The position numbers were made by a program, and so were the translations under genes. Below the pieces are notes generated by a model. That model made no database searches, was not told the DNA's origin, and saw only the letters and a list, made by a program, of their open reading frames with translations. Of a DNA stretch of 64,000 nucleotides, positions 1-10,234 are shown piece by piece. The stretch covers positions 62,001 to 126,000 of the forward strand of contig MU266332.1 in NCBI GenBank assembly GCA_021014945.1, written 5' to 3'. The stretch is from Leucogyrophana mollusca (Eukaryota; Basidiomycota; Agaricomycetes; Boletales). Numbering within the stretch: the stretch's first letter is position 1; each line of letters opens with the position of its first letter.

Positions 1-27
1 GCATAACATTCCCCCCAGCTGTCTCAG

Positions 28-513
28 ATCGTCGCTTTGGAAGAAAGCTACAAGGATCAGTACCAACAGGTTTGGGAGTTCGGCATGGACGCATTGACAT
101 TCATTCTGGATACTGTGACGCCGTTTTGGAGAAACTACGGGAAAACAATTGGTGAAGACATCCAGGATTTTCTCATCATTCCCTGGTATCGCAACGAATT
201 CACGGGCGAGGCGAAGAGATATAATATCAAATCGCTTCCCCGACGCTCGTTTTTCCACTGGTTCGCGCTGCTGCTGCTGTTCTGCTTGACTATACTCGTC
301 ACCCTGCTCCAGGCCCGCGCAGCCATATCATCGACCTCTCTTTATAGGCTGCCCTGGATCGACAATAGTGGCCTGCGATGGATTGTCATGCCATTCTTTT
401 GGTTTGGGATCTTCGTTCAATGGATGGCAGTTTTGGTGGAGCTATGTATTGACCTCATGCAGCTCGGCGTAGTTGCGTGGTGGATGGGTTGGTCTGTTGG
501 AGTATTTACTTGA
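28..513 (+). CDS. 3' exon of a membrane protein gene (partial at the left edge)
   Basis: Last coding exon of a gene that begins left of the window. It opens directly after a good acceptor (pyrimidine run ending in cag at 25-27) and stays open to TGA at 511-513. The peptide has a hydrophilic, aromatic-rich start (many W, Y and F), a basic stretch, then a strong hydrophobic helix (LLLLFCLTILVTLL) and two more hydrophobic segments ending in a Trp-rich tail. This suggests an integral membrane protein with its C-terminus in or at the membrane. I do not recognise the family. The exon is real by frame and splice site; the function is unknown. Confidence 0.6.
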   Translation: MVALEESYKDQYQQVWEFGMDALTFILDTVTPFWRNYGKTIGEDIQDFLIIPWYRNEFTGEAKRYNIKSLPRRSFFHWFALLLLFCLTILVTLLQARAAISSTSLYRLPWIDNSGLRWIVMPFFWFGIFVQWMAVLVELCIDLMQLGVVAWWMGWSVGVFT

Positions 514-627
514 GTCGTGATGATACCCACACATACAGCATTATTGTATCGGTAATTGCATACTTCACATACTTATTGTGTATACATTCCGCAGTAATGT
601 TATCTAGTTTAGCGGTGTAGTTGAATA

Positions 628-2511
628 CTAGTCCGGAAGGGACTTAGATAGGGGGGATTTCATCGCTGGGGTGGCCAACGACGTTGCTGCACTTGTAGTG
701 ACCTGCAGCGAGGCCTGTGTTCCTGAATGAGTCGGAAGCCTGTACGTAAAGCTGGCGCCGCCAACTTGTGGGACATCATTGGTCCCTCTCCCAGCTTCAG
801 CGCAAGGACGACAGTAACCTGGCATATACGCATTAATATAGCCACGTCAACCAAGGAGATGTTTAGATCTTACGGCCACCCATGATAAGCGGGACATCTG
901 TTTGTCCACATGCAAAACACGCGATCTTTGACATCGGGACGGCCGCCTTTGCCTGTGATGGACGTCTTCGCTTTGCCGGAGGAGCAGAAGATGCTTCTCC
1001 ATCTGCAGGTGGTTTCTTAGGAGCCCTTCGCTTCGGCTTGTATGTTTCTGACGTTGGTTTTATAGGTTTTGTGGGTAGGATCGGAGCCGCGGCCTGTGTA
1101 CGTTGTGTGATTAGGAGCTAGAGAACCAACACGGAGATGACATGGTTTACATTTTGCACTTGGGTGAGTTTTGTGCCTTCCGCCAATTGGTGCGCCAAGA
1201 ACACTCGCTCTGGAGTTTCCTATCATGATATTGGTCACAAGCGGGTCGAACATAGAAAGGGAGTAGTTAGTTACAATGGCCGCTAAAGCCTTGCGGTTTT
1301 CTTCGATCTTCTCTTTCGGCCCCACCCACCGAGAGAAGGAGTCCCACACAGCGGAAGACGCTTTTGAGAAACGAAAACTGACAACTTCCTTCTTCTCACT
1401 GGCAGCGAGGAGCGGGGGATTGGCTGGCTGAGAAGTTGAAGGAGTGTTGACAGCAGTTGACACTGGAAAAGGGGCAATGGTGGATACTGTTATGTCCCCA
1501 GTAGTTACCATGTATCCTGGAGTGGGGGTATAGTTGCATAAGACTGGCCCTCGGGGAAATATCCAGCGTTCAGTTGGCACTTCCCGAAACTCGATGACGA
1601 GATCAAAATCCTTGACAGGAGGTGGCGCATTCAGAGAAGAAGATAAACCTGGTACGGTGGGCTTCGGTGCAGCCGCGGGGATGGTAGATGAAGCAACAGG
1701 TTGAGGCGTGGATTGCCGAGAGGCAGGAGTAGAACCGATGTCCATAGCAGGAGAGATTGCTAGAGATTGGATAAGCAGTCCAAGTGTCTTGAGTTGGTCC
1801 GCATTCGCCTTTCCGGCTGCAGCAAGCTGCAGTAAGTTGGCAAGCGTCGGGTTTGAGGTAGCGGCACTGTTGACCTGGGCAATGAGGGCGGGTGTTATAG
1901 TTACCACAGATGTCAATGAGGACAGTAGCGGGGTTGACGTCGTAGAGGGTGCAGCGGGCGATGACGTGGAATTTGCCTCAGATTGTTGCCCATATGCAGA
2001 GTAGGGGACCCTATTGGGCTGTGTTGCGGCTTGCGAAGAGCTACCTGAACCTGGCTGATATGAATTTGAAGCAGTTGGATTCGCGGGTGCGGATACGTGC
2101 ACGGAGTGGTAATGAACCTCGAATATTGTCGTATCATAGAATACATGGGGACCGATTTCGAGGTTACATCTGCCGCGATTGTACATCGTGTGTGGAGGGG
2201 GGACAACGTCGACAGGTTTTCCACGCGACCTGCTCGAGAACTTGGGAAAACTTGATCGCAGCCATTTTTCTCTCGCTGAAGGTATATCAATATATTATAA
2301 GTGACGGTGGAAAATGGAATGCACATTGTTTGAGGGACTGGAGGATGACCAAGCTAGAGCACGAGTTAGGGAAGCTTCTTTCACAAAAGACTCATGAATT
2401 AAGGGACCTATCGGCAATGCTCTTTACCCCTGCGCCGTCTTTTGAGCCACTTTCCTCCTCCCATCCCGGAGTATGACCCACAGGTAGATTGATGTTTTGG
2501 ATCCGGCTCAT
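628..2511 (-). CDS. SWC3: SWR1 chromatin-remodelling complex subunit Swc3-like, with C-terminal zinc knuckle
   Basis: Probable subunit of the SWR1 complex, which swaps H2A for H2A.Z in nucleosomes. Reading backwards from ATG at 2511: first exon to 2428 (MSRIQNINLP...), 37-nt intron, a short exon from 2390 whose donor is uncertain, acceptor at 2276, then a long exon from 2275 with REKWLRSSFPKF, PPPHTM and GRCNLEIGPHVF. This order (W-x-x-x-x-F-x-K, then a Gly-x-Cys ... PHxF block) is what fungal Swc3 proteins show. A Pro/Ser/Ala-rich linker, a VIEF...RWIFPRG block and a WDSFSRWVG...NR block follow. After two more small introns comes a basic linker, and the last exon completes CFACG...MGGRYCRPC, a C-x2-C-x13-C-x2-C knuckle. 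Stop at 628-630. Divergent from BDP1, 153 bp away. Family assignment is from pattern memory, not a search. Confidence 0.65.
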
Positions 2512-2664
2512 GAGGCGTTGTTTGGGTTTGTTGTCCAGAGACCTCCGGTTCAAACTTGCCCAAACAACGTTCCTTACTAGTCACATCCGTAAACCTTGCC
2601 GCCGCCCGTATTACCCGGGTCCACTAACTAACCAGGGATAACGGATTGGTCCTATCTACCCAGC

Positions 2665-4300
2665 ATGAGTACTCGCGTTCGTGAGTGTATTTTGCTTCTC
2701 TATAGACCTTACTGTTGATCTGCTCCGCTCTTCAGAGAAGGGAGGAACGGTATTCAGACCCGTCACAAAATCCAGAACGCGACCAACCGAAAGTACTTCT
2801 CGACAGCCGTCTGTTGCTGCCGAGCCTCGTGCCTCAGTTCCTCCGGGTACTCTACTGGACGCACCCCATGCAACACCTGCAGTATTCGGCCATACTCCGG
2901 TAGCATCGTCATCAATGCCCCCTCCTTCTGTGGTCCCTGTCAGAATACCTGCGGTACCTATATCAGAACATGCTTTCAACATTAGCGGACCTTCTTCTAC
3001 CCCGATTATGATGCCTTCCACACGAGTACCACCTCAAGTCGAAGTTAGTTCTAATCAGGGACAACCGCAGTCACATGCAATAGCGGAGATGTCCAACTCT
3101 CAGCCCCAGTCAACAGAAGATAATGATCCACCAGCCTCTCGACCAAGAAAGAGAAAGCAAAGCTCAGGTACCTCATCAACCGAGCCGCGCACGTCGCGAA
3201 AAAAGTCTCGTGGCCCTTCCGTTCCAGCCTTCGACCCCAACGCCGATCCTGGGGAAGAACTTGATCCGACTGCTGTGACAATGGCTAGTTTATGTGACGA
3301 TACTGGACAGGGCCGCATCAGCAGCAAAGCTGCACAAATCTTGGATAACCACACTGCCTGGAAAAAGTCTAATCGCGAAAAGAGAGCAAGAATGAAGGCA
3401 ATTATGGAGGCCAAGAAGTATGGGAGGAATGAGGACGGCGATGCCGTCGAGCAGTCTCAGACAGCATCTGACCAGGCAAATGCTGACACAGGTGCGACAG
3501 CTGGACCGTCGGATCCCGGTGGTTCCGCGGCCGCGGCGAACACCTCCGAAGCCGGGGATGGTGCCGAGGACGTGACGGGGAGCGGATTTGATTACTCGCA
3601 GAGTATGGCTACTAGCCAGTATAGCGTGCAAGTTCGCATCGGCCCAAACGGGGAAACTATTATAGACGAAGAATCGCTTTTTGTCGACCGCACTGGCGAG
3701 GACGATAGCGCAAACTACACTCACGTTGAAGAATCTGACGTGACTAAGTTCGTCAACTCTGGTACTTATGGTAAGCGTTATCGAGGGTGCCGTTGGACTG
3801 CAGAAGAAACCGAACTCTTTTACGATGTTGGTCTTACTCCCCTTCTCCTTGGCATGTCTTGACTATGTGCCTGTCCAGGCTCTTTCTCAGTTCGGCGAGA
3901 ACTACGAGCTGATATCTTTTGTTCTGCCTGGCCGTGATCGCAAGTCATGCAAGAACAAGTTCAAAGCAGAAGACAAGAAGAACCCAAATAGGATAACATA
4001 TTGTTTAAATAATCGTGTGCCATACGGTATCACAGTTCCCTCATTCCTTCGGTATTTTCTAATTCATTGGTAGATATACAAACTTTGTCGCGCATGACAG
4101 GGAAAGATTTCAGTGGCCCCACCCCGGAAATTCGTGCGCCGGTCGTCTTGACTCTCGCAGAGCCCCAAGAGCCCTCTGAACACTCAACTGGCGAACAAGC
4201 CTCCACAGCTAACAGAAAACAGAGTAAAACTCCAGCTCCTGCCGAGGAAGACGATGAAGAAGTATTGGGTGACATATCAAGTTATGAGTATAGAGATTAG
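2665..4300 (+). CDS. BDP1: Transcription factor TFIIIB subunit Bdp1 (B'' component)
   Basis: RNA polymerase III initiation factor that joins TBP and Brf1 on tRNA and 5S genes. Exons 2665..2680, 2736..3826, 3879..4026 and 4074..4300 give 493 residues. The 16-nt first exon encodes only MSTRV and is followed by KGGTVFRPVTKSR, the typical Bdp1 start. The middle is Pro/Ser-rich with basic patches. The C-terminal part holds the extended SANT/Myb domain: GKRYRGCRWTAEETELFYDA, then FGENYELISFVLPGR and KNKFKAEDKKNP. The SANT helix is split by a 52-nt intron (3827..3878), and the next intron (4027..4073) joins PYD and IQTLSRMTG. An acidic tail ends the protein. All phases close exactly. The domain match makes the call firm. 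Confidence 0.93.
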
Positions 4301-4485
4301 CACTGGCGATGATCCAGTTTGCTTGGGTTTCAAATTACAATCTACAATGACCTTTACATAACCTACGGGCGCTCCCATCGAGTTCCCACCGAGTCCGCGT
4401 GGTCTTTGGATGGGTGTGAATCCGAAATTGGTATGACATCACCACCTCTTACCTCCTACTTGTGAGCAAGTCAGCACAACTTGTC

Positions 4486-5604
4486 ATGCCGAAAACAACA
4501 ATATTCGAAAGCATACTTTTACCTCGTCTCCGAAACATAGAACCTGAAGCTCAGTTCACTCTGACTTTGCCAATCATCAACTCGTCCTCGGGTAGAAGAT
4601 ATTATGGCAAGGTTGGGACCACAGCTGAGAAAGACCAATACATAGGAGAGGTAGAGTCACTCAAAGCGATCGGCAGTGCTGCGCCAGGATTAGCACCCCG
4701 GGTGTTGGTACATGGCGTAGCAGGCGATCCCGGAGAGGACGCTTCCCAAGATGGGCTCGGAAGGCCCTATTTCATTTCGGAATACAAGGGCATAGCGAGC
4801 CTCACCGACGAGGCTGGGGCAACTTTAGGAAAGAGGATGGCAACGGAATTACACGCTCATAGAAGCCCTAGCGGTTTTGGGTTCCCCGTTCCTACGTTCT
4901 GCGGCGCAACGAGGCAGGAAAATGGCTGGTACGAGACATGGGAAGACTGTTACAGTGCCATGATCGGAAACCTCCTTGCGAGTTTGAAGGGGAAAAGGAT
5001 GTTTACAGAGATGTGTAATAAAGGTGAGGAGGTCAGGATAAGGTAAGCGAAGGCGGATGCTAGGTGTTGGTGTTCAGATTCTAATGGCAGGGCAGGGTGA
5101 TACCTTACCTCCTCGGATCGCTATCTGTAGAGCCAGTGCTTCTGCACGGCGATTTATGGGTAAGTATCACTCGCTTTTGATAATTGCTATCACTGAGGTC
5201 AGTCCAGAGCGGAAATGTAGGCACTGACCAAGTAACCGGAGAACCTGTGATATTTGACCCTTCATCGTACTACGGGCACAATGAAGCAGAGTAAGCTCTT
5301 CCAGAAAAAGACCCAAGTCGTGTGTGCACTCACTGCACCGCAGCCTTGCGATCGCACGTATCTTTGGCGGATTTCCGAGGTCCTTCTTCAAGACGTACCA
5401 CATGCATCTACCAAAGACAGAGCCAATCGAGCAATATGAGCTGAGAGCAGATCTCTACGAGCTCTACCATTATTTGAATCATACGGTGCTGTTTGGGGTC
5501 AGTTCACCTATATCAGCCCGATAAAAGCTTACAAAATTCTACAGAGCTCCTACGCAGGAAGTGCTCTCAAGAAGATGGACAGGTTACTCAGAGAGTGTCC
5601 GTGA
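4486..5604 (+). CDS. Fructosamine/ketosamine-3-kinase-like protein
   Basis: Small-molecule kinase of the protein-kinase-like fold. Family members phosphorylate the sugar part of glycated lysines, which then fall off the protein. Exons 4486..5042, 5096..5159, 5208..5290, 5344..5497 and 5545..5604 give 305 residues, normal for the family. Visible marks: GRRYYGKVG (ATP-site lysine) near residue 45, the catalytic loop LLHGDLWSGNVG across the second intron, IFDPSSYYGHNEADLA (metal-binding Asp and family-typical YYG.xE) across the third, then ARIFGGFPRSFFKTYH. ATG at 4486 is chosen because the frame upstream has only non-ATG starts. It lies between BDP1 and RPB2 on the same strand with separate promoters. 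Substrate unknown; cytosolic by inference. Confidence 0.85.
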
Positions 5605-5967
5605 AACAGTTTTTACAGTACATAGATGTAGCGGCGAGCATCATAAACGAATTTTCCTTGTGGTTTCTGAAAGAGGTCAATCCGGCGGCAGCTCTCGGCA
5701 CACTCGCGGAACTTTAAATAATTTGGCTGGATAACTCACAACATGGATCAACAAAGCTCACTAACAGTGCTTGGTCGCCAACCTCGACGACCAGCTCACG
5801 CTTCTCTCTTTATCTGACGCTTTCATTTGCGTCTCCGCCCTCGTTCCTACGTCTGGGGCCTCGCGAATAAGGACTTGTGACGTTCTGGTCTCCTTAGGTG
5901 GCTTTGTTGGCGACGTTTTTGTTGGTTTCTCGATCGACCTTGAAACGCCTGTGTTCTCAAAGACAAC
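5605..5967. other. Intergenic region and RPB2 promoter
   Basis: 363 bp between the kinase stop and the RPB2 start. Short open frames exist but none has family features or splice support. It is expected to hold the kinase terminator and the RPB2 promoter; no clear TATA box was seen. Confidence 0.5.
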
Positions 5968-8900
5968 ATGGCTGAAGGTAGATGCCTACTAAATGATATC
6001 ACTAATGTGTTCTAAAGCATCTACTTGAGATTTTGACCCTTCCCAACCGACATTCTCCTATGATGATCCCAACTATGGCGTGGAGGACGAGGATGAGGAG
6101 GAGTACGAAGAGATAACCCAAGAAGATTGCTGGACCGTCATCTCCAGTTTCTTCGAGCAAAAAGGTCTTGTCCGGCAACAACTCGACTCCTTCGACGAGT
6201 TCGTACAGAATACCATGCAGGAGCTCGTGGATGAGAATGCGGATCTCATTCTTGACCAAGCGGACCAGCACACGGGACACGACACCGACATGACGCGGCG
6301 TTATGAAATTAAATTTGGGCAGATCTATCTCTCTCGCCCGACAGTGACAGAGGCAGACGGTTCCGTGGTTCCTGTTTTCCCCCAGGAGGCGCGCCTACGA
6401 AACTTGACGTATTCGGCGCCTTTGTACATCGAAATGAAGAAAAGAGTATTGATTGGGCGAGAGGACCCTGATGGTGTTCCGGGAGACGTGATGTGGGAGA
6501 CGGAGCACGAGGAAACCGCGGACGATACAACGAAAGTATGGATCGGCAAGGTAAGTTTCGTGTGTGATCACCTTGGCCAACAGCCTAATTTAAAATGCAG
6601 GTTCCTATCATGCTTCGATCCACTTTTTGCATTCTTCGTGGCCTGCAAGACCAGGATTTGTATGACTTGAATGAGTGTCCATACGACTCCGGAGGATATT
6701 TCATCATAAATGGGTCAGAGAAGGTGTTAATCGCGCAAGAGCGCATGGCCACAAACCATGTCTATGTGTTCGCGAAGGCACAGCCTTCTCCAATTAACTT
6801 CCTCGCCGAAATCCGTAGTGCGGTTGAGAAAGGTGGTAAAACTATCAGTCAATTCCAAGTAAAGATGTTCCACAGAAACCAGGAGCGCTCGGTAGGTGTT
6901 CCCATGTGCATGTACTCAACTGCGTACTCAAGACAGCCATCTAGCTTGGAAATGTGATGAAAGCCACCATCCCTTATATTCGCGTCGATATTCCCATCTG
7001 GGTGGTCTTCCGCGCATTAGGTGTCATCTCAGATCGTGATATTCTGGAACATATTTGCTACGACATGCAAGACGCACAGATGCTCGAAATGTTAAAACCT
7101 TGTATTGACGACGGTTTCGTTATCCAAGATCGCGAAGTAGCGCTTGACTTCATCGGTAATCGTGGGACGACGACTGGTCTGTCGCGCGAGAGACGTATTC
7201 GCTACGCCCAGGAGATCTTGCAGAAGGAAATGTTGCCTCACGTCTCCATGGCCGAAGGTTCAGAGTCGAAGAAGGCATACTTCTTCGGGTACATGATCCA
7301 CCGGTTGCTGTTGGCTGCCCTGGAGAGGAGAGAGCTTGATGATCGTGACCACTTTGGCAAGAAACGTCTCGATTTGGCCGGTCCTCTGCTGGCAAACTTG
7401 TTCCGAATGTTGTTCAAGAAGTTGACGAGGGATGTCTACCGTTATCTCCAGAAGGTGTGTTGTTTTTACATCGAAAGTTGCTCCGCACTCACCTTCCGTT
7501 GCAGTGCGTCGAAACGCACAAGGAGTTTAACCTCTCGTTGGCAGTCAAACATCAGACGATTACAAATGGGCTCAAGTACTCGCTTGCCACCGGTAACTGG
7601 GGTGACCAAAAGAAGTCTATGGCTTCGAAAGCTGGTGTATCACAGGTATTAAACAGATACACCTACGCCTCTACGCTTTCCCACTTGCGTCGGTGTAACA
7701 CACCCCTTGGACGTGAGGGCAAGATCGCCAAGCCTCGTCAGCTGCACAACACCCATTGGGGCATGGTGTGTCCTGCCGAGACGCCAGAAGGACAGGCTTG
7801 TGGTCTCGTCAAAAACCTGGCTCTCATGTCATGTATATCTGTCGGCTCATACTCCGCGCCTGTCATCGAGTTCTTGGAGGAGTGGGGTCTGGAGTCTTTG
7901 GAAGAAAACGCTCACTCCTCTACTCCTTGCACGAAGGTCTTTGTCAATGGTGTATGGATGGGTGTGCATCGCGACCCCGCCAATCTGGTCAAAACTATCA
8001 AGAAGCTCCGTCGCAAGGACGATATTAGTCCGGAAGTGTCCGTCGTTCGTGATATTCGGGAGAGGGAGTTGAGGCTCTACACGGACGCCGGCCGTGTCTG
8101 CCGTCCCCTGTTCATCGTCGAGAACCAACAGCTCGCGCTGCAGAAGAAACACGTCAAGTGGCTGAACCAGGGCTTCCGCGACGATGATGGAGAGGAGTAC
8201 AAATGGGAACAGCTGGTCAAAGGTGGAATTATTGAGCTTTTGGATGCCGAGGAAGAGGAGACCGTGATGATCTCAATGACGCCAGAAGACTTGGAGAATT
8301 CAAGAATGCAGTCGGCCGGTATCGACCCCCACTCGAACGACGCTGACTACGATCCTGCCGCTAGATTGAAAGCGGGAATCAACGCACATACTTGGACGCA
8401 TTGTGAGATTCACCCTAGCATGATACTGGGTGTATGCGCTAGTATCATTCCTTTCCCTGACCACAACCAGGTACGCCATTATAATGCTGTGTGCACTCTT
8501 ATTGCTAATCGGTATGGCAGTCTCCTCGTAACACTTACCAATCTGCCATGGGTAAACAAGCCATGGGGATCTACTTGACAAATTTCCTTGTGCGCATGGA
8601 TACCATGGCGAACATCCTCTACTACCCTCAAAAACCCCTCGCCACCACGCGTTCGATGGAGTATCTCAAATTCCGAGAGCTTCCAGCCGGTCAGAACGCT
8701 ATCGTCGCCATTCTCTGTTATAGCGGTTACAATCAGGAAGATTCCGTTATTATGAACCAGAGCTCGATCGATCGTGGTCTCTTCCGTAGTATATACTACC
8801 GCAGCTATATGGATCTCGAGAAGAAGAGTGGAGTGCAGCAGTTAGAGGAATTCGAGAAGCCAACCCGAGATACTACACTTCGGATGAAGCATGGGACGTA

Positions 8901-10136
8901 TGACAAGATCGAAGACGATGGGTTAATTGCCCCTGGTACCGGTGTCTCTGGGGAGGACATCATCATCGGCAAAACGGCGCCTATCCCTCCCGACAGCGAG
9001 GAGCTCGGGCAACGCACTCGGACACATACCCGACGGGACGTATCGACACCACTCAAAAGCACGGAGAACGGTATAGTTGATCAAGTGCTGATCACGACCA
9101 ATTCCGAAGGCCAAAAGTTCGTCAAAGTTCGCGTCCGGTCCACTCGTATACCCCAAATTGGCGACAAGTTCGCTTCTCGTCACGGTCAGAAGGGTACGAT
9201 CGGTATAACCTATCGACAAGAGGACATGCCCTTCACCGCAGAGGGCATTGTTCCCGACATCATCATTAACCCACACGCTATTCCATCTCGTATGACCATC
9301 GGACATTTAGTCGAGTGCCTACTATCGAAGGTGGCTACACTCATTGGTAACGAAGGTGACGCAACGCCCTTCACCGACTTGACTGTGGAGTCGGTCTCGA
9401 CGTTCTTGCGCCAGAAAGGATACCAGTCTCGTGGACTGGAGGTCATGTATCATGGGCATACCGGACGGAAACTCCAAGCCCAGGTGTACCTTGGCCCGAC
9501 GTACTACCAGCGCCTAAAGCACATGGTTGACGACAAGATCCATTCTCGAGCAAGAGGTCCTGTGCAGATTCTGACTAGGCAGCCCGTGGAGGGTAGGAGT
9601 CGTGACGGTGGCCTTCGTTTCGGAGAGATGGAACGTGATTGCATGATCTCGCACGGTGTGGCAGGCTTCTTGAAGGAGCGTTTGTTTGAGGCCAGCGATG
9701 CTTACCGAGTGCATGTATGCGACATGTGAGTGACCGACTCCCTTCGATTGCATTTTTTAGCCTAGTCTCACCTTACTTCTTTAGATGCGGTCTAACCGCC
9801 ATCGCCAATCTTGTAAGTGTCCTCTTGTCGTTGCTACTGCTGCTGCTGCTGAATACATCATATTTACTTCAGAAAAAGCAAAGCTTTGAGGTACGTGATT
9901 CATTCTCGAACACCTGTACTGTATTCACAATATGTTCTCAGTGTCGCGCTTGCAAGAACAAGACGGCCTGTTCACAATTGTACATTCCTTACGCTGCCAA
10001 GCTTCTTTTCCAGGTTCGCGCTCCCTGCTCCCGATACTCATTCATCATCTAACACTATCTTCAGGAATTACAAAGTATGAATATTGCCGCTCGTCTATAC
10101 ACGGTGTCAACGGGTCGTGTCCGAGATGGAGCATAG
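5968..10136 (+). CDS. RPB2: RNA polymerase II second-largest subunit RPB2
   Basis: Core catalytic subunit of RNA polymerase II. Ten exons: 5968..5977, 6030..6550, 6601..6891, 6945..7454, 7505..8470, 8521..9725, 9785..9812, 9873..9890, 9942..10013, 10065..10136. The spliced length is 3693 nt, 1230 residues, the usual size. Highly conserved blocks can be read: [74 protein letters not shown] and [12 protein letters not shown]. The C-terminal zinc site CDIC...CRAC is spread over exons of 28, 18 and 72 nt. The first exon has only 10 nt (MAE plus one base). No odd residues were seen in the catalytic blocks. Confidence 0.98.
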
Positions 10137-10234
10137 GGGTTTGTTCCACTAGCTGTGTGATTCAGGTCCATGTACTCTACATATACTAATTAACAGAGCT
10201 TTTTGAGATAGAACAAACCAATGAATTGTGTAAT

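Noticed and set aside
9831..9852. CTG-type trinucleotide run in an RPB2 intron
   Set aside because: Only a short run of repeats inside intron 9813..9872; a common microsatellite with no sign of function.
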